Assembly: GCA_031288615.1 (NCBI GenBank)
Contig: JAITRC010000001.1
Coordinates: 1 to 28,376, forward strand
Direction of reading: 5' to 3'
From: Tannerellaceae bacterium
Lineage (GTDB): Bacteria > Bacteroidota > Bacteroidia > Bacteroidales > Tannerellaceae
DNA length: 28,376 bases
The notes under the pieces were generated by a model, which was not told where the DNA came from, made no database searches, and worked only from the letters and a program-made list of their open reading frames with translations. Each line of letters starts with the position of its first letter. Position 1 is the first letter of the stretch. Of the stretch, positions 15,201-21,906 are shown piece by piece. The position numbers and the translations under genes are program-made.

Positions 15201-16774
15201 GAGGCGAAGGTACGGTTATTGGCGTCAAGACAGGAGAGGGTGAAGGTGCAGTCGGGAAGGGCAAGCTCATCGGGGATGTGGACAAGGCCTTTAAAGGCGA
15301 GGGACTGGCGTGGGCGATAGAGACTACGGTCGGTGAAGAGCGTGAGGTCGGGTGGGGGAGAGGTGTCAGGAACACCGTCGCTATACACATAGAAGGCGGC
15401 GGGAGGTGCGGCGGTGTCATTCGGAAGGAAAGGACGGAAAGCCAAAGGTCGGTGAGCATCGGCAGGGAGGCGGGCGAGGCCGAAGGAATCGGTGCGGAGG
15501 GTGTCAAGAGGCTGAAGGTCGTCCCTGCGTCCGCCGAGGAGCTGGATAGAAGCGTCAAGGGGTTGTCCGGAACGTCGGTCGACGGCAAGGATCTCCGTGT
15601 CACCGGAGGTTAAGCGACGCCCGACGGCGGTAAGCCGTGTCACGGCAAGCGGATGCACAGACCGAAGGTGGTGCTGCGAAGCAGCAATCACATACTCATA
15701 AGCGCCGACAGACGGAGTAGAGAGGCGGATCAGCGTATCACGGAAGGCATAAGGTGGAACGTCGGGGAGAGGGATGTCAGTGTGCTGCACATCGCTATTC
15801 CCTTGGCGGAGGGTGATACGGGCGGCGGGGATGTTCCGCCAGGAAAGGGTGATGTCAATGGAATCGTTGGGGTAGGCTGTACGGGGGATAGAAGAGCTGA
15901 GGGTAGGCCCTTCGAGCTGCGCTAGCTTGTCACGGAGGAGGATGGTGCGGCGGTAGCCGGGAAACAAGGCGATACCTTCCTTGCAAAGGAGGAACTGCAA
16001 GCGCCGGACAGAATCGGGGGCGTGAAGGCGTTCGGGGATACCTTCGAGGTACTCAATGCGGGCAAGACGTACCTCATTGGAACAGTCATAGCTTGCGTAC
16101 CGACGGGCGAGGTCGGTGAGGTCGGCTTGGTAAGAAGAACGGGCGGTGTGGCGGCGAGGAGCAAGGGTGTAACGGTAGTGCAGATAATCCAACTCAAGGC
16201 GCAAGGAGGCTGCGGTATCGGCAGAAGTACGGCGAAAGGCAAGCCAGTGGGTGTAAAGGGCTTCGGAGGGACGGAGGTCGGCCGCTCTCCCAGCGAGGAA
16301 ATCGTAAAGCGTGGGACGGAGCTTGTCGTCGGCACCGGCGGGGGTCATCAATGAGCCGAACCGGGTAGCGGGCGTCTGCTGTAGCAACTCCGGCGGCATG
16401 AGGGAGAGGTGCAGGTGGTCGTCAATCGTACGGGCGAACCGGTCGGCGCTCCAGGTGCGGATGTCGGCAGGGAGACTGTCGGTGGTGTTGGTACGGCGGT
16501 CAATGAGGCGTCGGTGACGGCTGTAATAGTTGTCGTACATCTCCGCGATGAGGGAGTGTAGAAGGGCCTTTGCCGCTGCATCCTTCATTACCTCCGCCTG
16601 TCTGTCGGCTTCTTCAATGAGGTTGGGCAGGCTGTCCTCATCCCGCTCAATCCCAGCCTTTACATGGGATATAAACTCCCGTATATCTTGCTGCGCCTGG
16701 CGCTTTTCCGTTGCCGGAAACCCCGTTACGTATGCGGCTATGAATACGACGGCAAGTATCCGGCTTCTGCTCAT
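12230..16774 (-). CDS. Alpha-2-macroglobulin family protein (bacterial, no thioester)
   Basis: A 1514-residue exported protein with an N-terminal hydrophobic signal (LAVVFIAAYVTGF). Features in order: a helical N-terminal region, an MG2 segment around 475-500 (LFTDRSLYRPRQSLAFKGLV), the A2M/MG7 region around 925-980 (ETALFAPCLSPDSAG, PLPQLNTTWILQAFAHTP), a helical TED-like domain around 1100-1350 (GAFSWFPGLPADPRITVALL, MFWANARPNDFFFSTPLATH), and a C-terminal receptor-like domain near 1425-1514 (RTDRDMSYVLLEDPRPASL). No CxEQ thioester motif is visible, so covalent trapping of proteases is unlikely. It starts inside the stop codon of the MFS gene (ATGA, 16774-16771). The coding strand is strikingly C-rich, and Pro, Thr, Ser and Arg dominate the protein. 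It may protect the envelope against proteases; the function is inferred from the family. Confidence 0.88.
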   Translation of the reverse strand: MSRSRILAVVFIAAYVTGFPATEKRQAQQDIREFISHVKAGIERDEDSLPNLIEEADRQAEVMKDAAAKALLHSLIAEMYDNYYSRHRRLIDRRTNTTDSLPADIRTWSADRFARTIDDHLHLSLMPPELLQQTPATRFGSLMTPAGADDKLRPTLYDFLAGRAADLRPSEALYTHWLAFRRTSADTAASLRLELDYLHYRYTLAPRRHTARSSYQADLTDLARRYASYDCSNEVRLARIEYLEGIPERLHAPDSVRRLQFLLCKEGIALFPGYRRTILLRDKLAQLEGPTLSSSIPRTAYPNDSIDITLSWRNIPAARITLRQGNSDVQHTDIPLPDVPPYAFRDTLIRLSTPSVGAYEYVIAASQHHLRSVHPLAVTRLTAVGRRLTSGDTEILAVDRRSGQPLDASIQLLGGRRDDLQPLDTLRTDSFGLARLPADAHRPLAFRPFLPNDTAAPPAAFYVYSDGVPDTSPPPDLTLFTDRSLYRPRQSLAFKGLVHIPDELALPDCTFTLSCLDANNRTFASQAFTTNAFGAFNGRFDIPADVSLGAVRFTASLGGDITASPIRIEEFKRPAFTIEWLPLGDSLAFGQDLVLRGLATDFTGIPLRSGNVDWRIRRYSPFFFKPIGTQSEVVAAGQTALLHDGTFAVSFRPAPPDDLPAFRRTTYELFASITDTRGETQASRYTFFVGDTNPEPPSPTPPDSLFVPLHTDSLTIGDTARFLFLSSDTLSVLYELFDANGSLLARQRLTLLHHAHPFDIPFLSAFGKGFTASFSYIRNGLLRTAQLPILRKRPDRSLSFSARLADNPPSVTFDLPTAESEILLTVYDKALDPILPNSWTFSPDRPFHPLCPTFRPTDVFWPTYRHASLPLPTPTDPDPTFRRIDWQDALPTPVSPLLLRTAVTKGDDAATPTPSDDDFPLRTHFAETALFAPCLSPDSAGSLTLTIPLPQLNTTWILQAFAHTPSLRHAFLTKELTAARPLMILPSFPRFFRLGDRATLSARILSRTNDSLSGTATLTVDTFPPQAVPLSAAGEQTVSWTIDVPHTDTLTLRFSATTEQGTDGELRRIPVLPAQTVPDTFLPDTAPPARLVLNAFRALTAPAYDDVLSRFAAHFARAILAHYDDSTASAHADSYDTLLAPYRTADGAFSWFPGLPADPRITVALLDALAQYHRLTALTPSPAELSLHRDALLYLDRHLAEQYNSLNPDFRRRLTPSVEQTALLHLRLFTFSDVPIDPAFTHVYRYFSDRTFDAALHLPLLSQAHAALLAQRLGKRRLADNLRRRFRRTATLSPSQGMFWANARPNDFFFSTPLATHTLLTDFFLRFAPASGEHRLLLHWLLAQKRVQDWPPHPMTLRALASLLTHLTLLSPTHTLLPTSHDAPPDSAFFSIERQLTLPDTLPHVGDQLLVRLIIRTDRDMSYVLLEDPRPASLAPSADRSSFLPALRAYHAPRDASETFFFPLLLRGTHLIEYSAPATHAGRFATPSSILRSLYAPAVVAPLPPYSPPLTILP

Positions 16775-18120
16775 GTTCTATGTGGCTTCGCTTCGATGCC
16801 GTACCCAGCCTTGCGGTCTTCGGCCTTGAGTAGCAAGGTGGCGAAACAAGCCAATAGCCCGAAGGCGGCGAAAATGGCCATCGGGATGCTGTAATCGTAA
16901 GCTGTAGTGCCGTCGGGAAGGGTTTGAAGGGCAAACCGATCGATGACCCTCCCTATCAGCATGGGGACGGTGATGAGGCCGAAGTTCTGTATCAGGAAAA
17001 TGAGGGAGAAGGCAGTACCTAACTGTTTCTGAGGGATGATCTTCGGTACCGAAGGCCATAGTGCCGACGGCACCAGCGAAAAGGCTACCCCCAGTAGGAT
17101 CATCACGATGGTGGCAAACCACCATACCTCGCATATCGGCAAGGCGAATAAGACATGTACCCCCGTCATGATAGCCGCACCTACCAACATCAGGGTCGTA
17201 CCCTTCCCCGCACGATCGTACAAGGTGCCGAAGAGCGGCGTAAGCAGTATCGTCCCGAAAGGCAAAAGTCCGGGAATAAGTCCGGCAATGTGGTCAGGTA
17301 CATGGTACTTATAGATCATCAACTTTGTGGCAAACTTCAAGAACGGGAAAATCCCTGCATAGAACAGCAGGCAGAGGAAGGCAATCATCCAAAAGCCTTT
17401 GTTGGCGACGATCATCCGTATGTCACTCAACTTGAACCCTTCTTCCCCATCTTCTACCGTTAGTTTCACGGAAGCGTCCAACTTCCTGTCCATGATATGG
17501 TATACCAGGAACGTCACTAAGCCTATGCATAGCAAGGCAACCCCCAGCCATACCGGCGCCGACACTTCACCCATCCGTTTGGCCACCGGCAGGCTGAAAC
17601 TTAACGCCAGGGCAGTACCCAAGCGTGCTACGGCAACCTGTAACCCCATGGCGAGGGCTAACTCGTATCCCGTAAACCATTTGACGATGACCTTACTGAC
17701 TGTGATGCCGGCAATCTCTGCACCCATCCCAAAGGTGGCGAAGCCTAATCCCGCCACGGCGACCTGTGAATTTATTCCAGCGATAGTTCCCCCTCCGGAA
17801 AACCATTGTGACACGGCGTAAGCCTTCAGCAAAGCCCCTCCTACCATCAGGCAACAAGCCATGGTACCCGTGAACCGTATGCCGGCCTTGTCCAGAATGA
17901 TCCCCCCCAGCAAAAGCATGAACAAGAATACGTTGAACCAACCGTAAGCGCCTGTGAAAATACCGTACTCCGTACTGCTCCAGCTGTAAGTGCGTATCAA
18001 CAAGTCCTCCAACGGCGCCATGACATCTGTCACGAAGTAAGCACACATCATCGTTACCGATACAATCGCTAACGCACCCCACCGCGCCCCTTTCGAGGCC
18101 CTCAAACTCATCTCTGTCAT
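16771..18120 (-). CDS. MFS transporter, 12 transmembrane segments
   Basis: A 449-residue inner-membrane transporter of the major facilitator superfamily. The hydrophobic profile fits 12 helices with a longer charged loop near the middle (LDASVKLTVEDGEEGFKLSD). The loop after helix 2 has GGIILDKAGIRF, matching the MFS motif A position, and KVIVKWFTGYELALAMGLQV and FGTLYDRAGKGTT are further family-like loops. It recalls the oxalate/formate-antiporter and MFSD1-like branches, but I cannot name a substrate. Starts are possible at residue 1 (18120) or Met4 (18111). It is transcribed with the alpha-2-macroglobulin gene, whose start it overlaps by 4 bases. Base composition here is ordinary, unlike the next gene. 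Confidence 0.88.
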   Translation of the reverse strand: MTEMSLRASKGARWGALAIVSVTMMCAYFVTDVMAPLEDLLIRTYSWSSTEYGIFTGAYGWFNVFLFMLLLGGIILDKAGIRFTGTMACCLMVGGALLKAYAVSQWFSGGGTIAGINSQVAVAGLGFATFGMGAEIAGITVSKVIVKWFTGYELALAMGLQVAVARLGTALALSFSLPVAKRMGEVSAPVWLGVALLCIGLVTFLVYHIMDRKLDASVKLTVEDGEEGFKLSDIRMIVANKGFWMIAFLCLLFYAGIFPFLKFATKLMIYKYHVPDHIAGLIPGLLPFGTILLTPLFGTLYDRAGKGTTLMLVGAAIMTGVHVLFALPICEVWWFATIVMILLGVAFSLVPSALWPSVPKIIPQKQLGTAFSLIFLIQNFGLITVPMLIGRVIDRFALQTLPDGTTAYDYSIPMAIFAAFGLLACFATLLLKAEDRKAGYGIEAKPHRT

Positions 18121-18143
18121 CCTGCCGACCGGTTAAATTGCTT

Positions 18144-18154
18144 GTGCGAAGTAA
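18144..18154 (-). promoter_or_regulatory. Possible MFS promoter element (TTACTTCGCAC)
   Basis: Eleven bases identical to 12169-12179 in the same orientation, 24 bases before the MFS ATG. This is a degenerate match to TAnnTTTG. Confidence 0.35.
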
Positions 18155-18167
18155 AGGCTATAGGCTG

Positions 18168-18238
18168 TTGTTCAACCAGGACTCGAACCTGGAATTTCAG
18201 GACCAGAATCTGACGTGTTACCATTACACCATTGAACA
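18168..18238 (-). tRNA. tRNA-Gln (anticodon CTG)
   Basis: A 71-nt cloverleaf. Acceptor stem TGTTCAA/TTGAACA is perfect, D-stem GTGT/ACAC, anticodon loop TTCTGGT, T-stem CCAGG/CCTGG with loop TTCGAGT, discriminator A. CCA is not encoded. The loop-closing pair 31-39 is an A-C mismatch, so the anticodon stem has four Watson-Crick pairs. Confidence 0.93.
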
Positions 18239-18288
18239 GTCTCCCGCCTAGGGCGGCTACGTGGAAAATCACCTCCGTGAATCCGGCG

Positions 18289-18296
18289 CAAATGTA
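18289..18296 (-). promoter_or_regulatory. tRNA-Gln -7 element (TACATTTG)
   Basis: The complement of 18289-18296 is TACATTTG, an exact TAnnTTTG match about 50 bases before the mature tRNA 5' end. The leader contains a small CCGCC/GGCGG hairpin (244-256 of 18 kb). Confidence 0.55.
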
Positions 18297-18340
18297 AAGG
18301 AGTTTTTCTATCTCGCCGCCCTACGGTTGTAAAATATTTC

Positions 18341-18348
18341 TACTTTTG
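18341..18348 (+). promoter_or_regulatory. tRNA-Met / gtrA -7 element (TACTTTTG)
   Basis: An exact TAnnTTTG element 21 bases before the tRNA-Met gene. It is the only promoter-like sequence before the glycan cluster that starts at 18467. Confidence 0.65.
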
Positions 18349-18369
18349 CCCCCACTTGCAAAGCGTCAA

Positions 18370-18443
18370 GGCGAGATAGCTCAGCCGGTTAGAGCGCATG
18401 ATTCATAATCATGAGGTCGGGGGTTCAATCCCCCCTCTCGCTA
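18370..18443 (+). tRNA. tRNA-Met (anticodon CAT)
   Basis: A 74-nt cloverleaf. Acceptor stem GGCGAGA/TCTCGCT with a G-U first pair, anticodon stem CATGA/TCATG with loop TTCATAA, T-stem GGGGG/CCCCC with loop TTCAATC, discriminator A. CCA is not encoded. The paired first position argues against an initiator tRNA, so it is most likely elongator Met. A lysidine-modified tRNA-Ile2 also has a CAT gene anticodon and cannot be fully excluded. Confidence 0.9.
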
Positions 18444-18466
18444 CAGAGGGAAGGGGTGATACTAAG

Positions 18467-18883
18467 ATGAAAAAGAAACTACAGGCTTGTTTTGTAGACG
18501 AGACGAATAAAGTCCTTACGCAACTGCTCAGGTACACTTTTGTCGGGGGTTTCGCCTTCGCCATTGACTTCGGACTGTTGTGGTTTTTCACGGAAATACT
18601 GGATTTTTACTACATCCTTTCAGCCTCTATTTCTTTTGTTGCCGGCTTATTCGTCAATTATTTTATCAGTACAAAATGGGTTTTTAATAAAGGGAAAGTC
18701 CTGAATAAAAAACTTGAGTTTATTTATTTTGGACTCATAGGAGCAGTTGGCCTGATATTAAACGATGTGTTAATTTGGGTATTAACCGACTTTGTAAGCG
18801 TAAATTACTTGGTATCGAAAATCATCACAGCTATCTTGATTTATTTGTGGAACTTTTTTGCCCGCAAATATTTTTTGTTTTGA
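18467..18883 (+). CDS. GtrA-family membrane protein
   Basis: A 138-residue integral membrane protein with four hydrophobic helices. The opening LLRYTFVGGFAFAIDFGLLW, then FVAGLFVNYFISTKWVFNKG and the final IYLWNFFARKYFLF, are the GtrA/DPMS pattern. Such proteins are thought to move polyprenyl-phosphate-linked sugars across the inner membrane. I start it at ATG 18467 (MKKKLQ), because the longer frame begins inside the tRNA-Met gene. It lies 23 bases after that tRNA, with GGAAGGGG as ribosome site and no promoter between, so it may be transcribed with the tRNA. The next two genes continue the same glycan-assembly theme. Confidence 0.85.
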   Translation: MKKKLQACFVDETNKVLTQLLRYTFVGGFAFAIDFGLLWFFTEILDFYYILSASISFVAGLFVNYFISTKWVFNKGKVLNKKLEFIYFGLIGAVGLILNDVLIWVLTDFVSVNYLVSKIITAILIYLWNFFARKYFLF

Positions 18884-18933
18884 TAGGTAGCCGTTCAAAC
18901 TATATCCTGTGAAAAATGATTAATTATGTGTGA

Positions 18934-20397
18934 ATGAAAACGAAAATAGTCATTATTGGAGCAGGGCCTGCAGGTATTGTCGCCGGTTATGAATTACTGA
19001 AACAAGACAGTAAGTCGGATGTAATCATTCTGGAACAATCACAGGCCATTGGTGGTATTTCCCGGACGATATGCCACAATGGAAACCGTATGGACATCGG
19101 CGGTCATCGCTTCTTTTCAAAAGACGAGAAAGTAACGGAATGGTGGAACACCATCCTACCAATGTTGACGCGCCGCCGCGTTTCACGCATCTTTTACCGC
19201 AAGGCTTTTTTTGATTATCCCGTCAAGCTGAATGTGAATACCATTAAAAACATGGGGGTTGCGACTACCCTGTCGGCGGCATTCAGTTACCTATATTCTA
19301 CCATGTTCAAGAAACCGGAAACCTCTTTGGAGAATTTCTACATCAACCGGTTCGGACGTAAATTGTACTCCATGTTTTTTGAATCGTATACGGAAAAAGT
19401 TTGGGGTAGACATCCCAGTAAAATTTCACCGGACTGGGGTGCACAGCGAGTAAAAGGACTGTCAATACGCGCTGTGTTGAAAGATATTTTTTACAAGGCT
19501 TTTCACAGAAAACAGGACAAGGATAAAGTTGAAACGTCACTCATTGAGTATTTTTCCTACCCCCAATACGGACCCGGACAATTGTGGGAAACCGCCGCAG
19601 AAGCATTTGAGAAAATGGGTGGCAAGCTGAATAAAGGTTGTCGGGTGACTTCCTTTGAAACGGAAAATGGAAAATTGACCGGAGTGGTCTATGAATCAAA
19701 CGGTGCGAGTTTTACCGAGACGGCAGACATTATTATTTCTTCGATGCCGATTAAGGATTTGGTGGCGGGTATGCCGCAGGCACCTGAATACATCCGCCGC
19801 ATTGCTTCGGGACTGCCTTACAGGGACTTTATTACAATTGGTTTATTGGTTCCCAAACTTGCACTAAAAAATCAAACAAAAATTATAACATCGGGTAATA
19901 TCATTCCGGATTGCTGGATATATGTGCAAGATGACAATGTACGGTTGGGACGCGTACAGATATTTAACAATTGGTCACCCTACCTGGTAAAAGATCATGA
20001 ACGCACGGTTTGGATCGGGCTGGAATACTTTTGCAATGAAGGTGATGCATTTTGGAATATGGATGAAAAAGAACGCATCCGGCTGGCTGTGAAGGAGCTG
20101 GTCGCTATTGGTCTAATTGCCGAAGATGAGCCTATACTGGACTCCCATTGCGAATATGTCCAAAAGGCTTATCCGGCTTATTTCGACACCTATGCCGAAA
20201 TAGATACCCTGATAGAATACTTGAATACCTTTGAAAATCTATATTGCATCGGGCGTAATGGCCAGCATCGCTACAACAATATGGATCATTCCATGGAAAC
20301 GGCATTCGAAGCGGTAAAGAATATTTTATCGGACGCCAAGGATAAATCGAATGTATGGAATGTAAATCAGGAAGAGGAATATCATGAAGAAAAATAA
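18934..20397 (+). CDS. FAD-dependent oxidoreductase / UDP-galactopyranose-mutase-like protein
   Basis: A 487-residue flavoprotein. The N-terminal Rossmann signature [16 protein letters not shown] (G9, G11, G14) with Glu34 ending the second strand binds the FAD ADP moiety. GGISRT (40-45) and DIGGHRFF (54-61) follow as in the amine-oxidase/UDP-galactopyranose mutase superfamily. The C-terminal FAD contact region is [19 protein letters not shown]. Its position between a GtrA protein and a GT-C glycosyltransferase suggests a sugar-nucleotide or lipid-linked sugar as substrate, but the reaction is not known. It starts at ATG 18934 and its last 14 bases overlap the start of the next gene, so the two are translationally linked. 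Confidence 0.82.
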   Translation: MKTKIVIIGAGPAGIVAGYELLKQDSKSDVIILEQSQAIGGISRTICHNGNRMDIGGHRFFSKDEKVTEWWNTILPMLTRRRVSRIFYRKAFFDYPVKLNVNTIKNMGVATTLSAAFSYLYSTMFKKPETSLENFYINRFGRKLYSMFFESYTEKVWGRHPSKISPDWGAQRVKGLSIRAVLKDIFYKAFHRKQDKDKVETSLIEYFSYPQYGPGQLWETAAEAFEKMGGKLNKGCRVTSFETENGKLTGVVYESNGASFTETADIIISSMPIKDLVAGMPQAPEYIRRIASGLPYRDFITIGLLVPKLALKNQTKIITSGNIIPDCWIYVQDDNVRLGRVQIFNNWSPYLVKDHERTVWIGLEYFCNEGDAFWNMDEKERIRLAVKELVAIGLIAEDEPILDSHCEYVQKAYPAYFDTYAEIDTLIEYLNTFENLYCIGRNGQHRYNNMDHSMETAFEAVKNILSDAKDKSNVWNVNQEEEYHEEK

Positions 20398-21742
20398 ATA
20401 CCTGCCGATCGTTGCGGCCATACTAATCCTTGTCTTTTCGGTAAATGACTATAGCTTATGGATAGATGAAATGCAAACTTATGGAATCGTCTTCGAAAGC
20501 GACTTTTTTAAAACACTCTCAACCATTTGGAATACAACAGGTTCAGTAGGAGGTATGCCGCTATTTTTTATTTTGGAATGGTTTTGGACACAACTTTTCG
20601 GGTACAGTGAAATCGCAATGCGCAGTATAAATATCCCCTTTGCCATTGTTTATTTTATCTTTTCGTACAAGATAATTCGTTATGTCAAAGAACCCACCTG
20701 GCTCTGCCTTTTATTCTTTTTCAATCCCTTATTTATCTATTATATGAATGAAGCGCGCCCGTATATCATGTTGCTCTGTATGGGAAGCGTGTTCTCTTAC
20801 CTATTGTTCTGCTGCGATACAAATAGGTACAAAACACTGTTTTGGCTACACGTCTCATTTCTGATTGGATTGTTGACCCACATGATGTTCGGGTTTATTA
20901 TCATTCTGTACATAACACATTGCATCACATCCATCCGTCAACGAAAGTTAATGCTTCAACAGCATTTGGTAATGGGAAGTGCTTTCCTGCTTCCCTATTT
21001 TGCCGTACTTTACCATTACGGGAATGTGATGATCGGGGCAGCCGAATTAGGTGGAACAGGTGAACTATCGGCCGGCGGATTGTCGAGCATCGCCCAAATA
21101 GTCTATTACCTCGCAGGATTTGGAGGGCTTGCACTCTCAAGAAATGACTTGCGAGCAATGATGCTTTCCCACTTATCCATTGAGCATGTTGTTTTCTCTA
21201 TCCTATTGATAGCCGGTTACTTTACTCTTTTTCTGTATATCCTCAAAAACAAAGCCGGTAAAAACAACGCTATACAGACTCTGTTTCTTCCGGCGTTAAT
21301 TACGTTAGGTGTTTTTTGTATCTCCAATATAATACTCGAAACGCGTTTTTGGGAACGCCATGTCATATACTTGCTACCGGTCATATTACTTTCCTTATGC
21401 ACTATTTTAAAAGCGATGAGTGCGTCCGGGAAATGGCTCTACCGGATTGGCGCAGGCCTAATCGTGATTTCCCTGTTCGTTTCCAGTTTCAATACAATGT
21501 TCAACCAATATTACCGAAAAGAAAACTACAAAGCTGTAGCCGCTTGTATTAAGGATATGGGAGCCGGTACATTCCTCTTGCAGGGTGATGCACAGATTTA
21601 TAGTTACTACGGCATAAATGTAGACGAAAAACAGGTGCTAATGATAAATAATATCAGTATTGAAGAATTAGATGCAATCGTTATGGCAAAATACCCCCCC
21701 CCCCCATGTATACCTTGTACTTTCAAGCAGGCAAGAATTTGA
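20384..21742 (+). CDS. GT-C (GT39/PMT-like) membrane glycosyltransferase, C-terminus frameshifted at C12
   Basis: A multi-pass inner-membrane protein of 452 residues as sequenced. The first periplasmic loop contains [12 protein letters not shown] with the Asp-Glu pair typical of GT-C enzymes that use polyprenyl-phosphate sugars. About ten hydrophobic helices follow. The frame crosses C12 at 21694-21705 and ends after [15 protein letters not shown]. With one C fewer (C11) the frame continues for 39 coherent residues (start [20 protein letters not shown], end FRILEFSK) to TAA 21822-21824, giving 479 residues. With C10 or C13 it ends [10 protein letters not shown]...IVA at 21768. The C11 product looks like the genuine full protein, so the sequenced state is probably a slipped variant or an assembly error. 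It overlaps the FAD gene by 14 bases. Confidence 0.85.
   Translation: MKKNKYLPIVAAILILVFSVNDYSLWIDEMQTYGIVFESDFFKTLSTIWNTTGSVGGMPLFFILEWFWTQLFGYSEIAMRSINIPFAIVYFIFSYKIIRYVKEPTWLCLLFFFNPLFIYYMNEARPYIMLLCMGSVFSYLLFCCDTNRYKTLFWLHVSFLIGLLTHMMFGFIIILYITHCITSIRQRKLMLQQHLVMGSAFLLPYFAVLYHYGNVMIGAAELGGTGELSAGGLSSIAQIVYYLAGFGGLALSRNDLRAMMLSHLSIEHVVFSILLIAGYFTLFLYILKNKAGKNNAIQTLFLPALITLGVFCISNIILETRFWERHVIYLLPVILLSLCTILKAMSASGKWLYRIGAGLIVISLFVSSFNTMFNQYYRKENYKAVAACIKDMGAGTFLLQGDAQIYSYYGINVDEKQVLMINNISIEELDAIVMAKYPPPPCIPCTFKQARI
21694..21705 (-). repeat. C12 homopolymer (G12 on the minus strand) in the glycosyltransferase gene
   Basis: Twelve C in the coding strand at codons 437-441 (Tyr-Pro-Pro-Pro-Pro). 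The three possible lengths modulo 3 give three different C-termini ending at 21742, 21768 or 21824. Confidence 0.93.
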
Positions 21743-21841
21743 CACCGGAGGATTATATCGTAGCTTAGATAAGGAAAACAAAGCGTCGTATAACTCGTTT
21801 CGGATATTGGAGTTTTCCAAATAAGCGGAGGATTGAAATCA

Positions 21842-21859
21842 TACTTTTGATTACCTTTG
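21842..21859 (+). promoter_or_regulatory. Tandem -7 elements before ppiD (TACTTTTG and TACCTTTG)
   Basis: TACTTTTG (21842-21849) and TACCTTTG (21852-21859) are both exact TAnnTTTG matches, 10 bases apart and 48-66 bases before the start at 21907. Two start sites or a strong compound promoter are possible. Confidence 0.6.
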
Positions 21860-21906
21860 GCACCCAATATGGAGTACAATAAAGTCGTAGAGGAAAGGTT
21901 ACAGGA

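Noticed and set aside
14065..15603. 512-codon minus-strand open frame, plus several others of 100-250 codons on both strands of 12.5-16.5 kb
   Set aside because: They are shadows of the alpha-2-macroglobulin gene. The G-rich/C-rich strands contain few stop codons, and the translations are low-complexity Pro/Ser/Thr or Gly/Glu/Arg without domain patterns.
18398..18466. N-terminal extension of GtrA starting in tRNA-Met
   Set aside because: The first codons lie inside the mature tRNA. ATG 18467 with a purine-rich ribosome site and a normal GtrA length is preferred.
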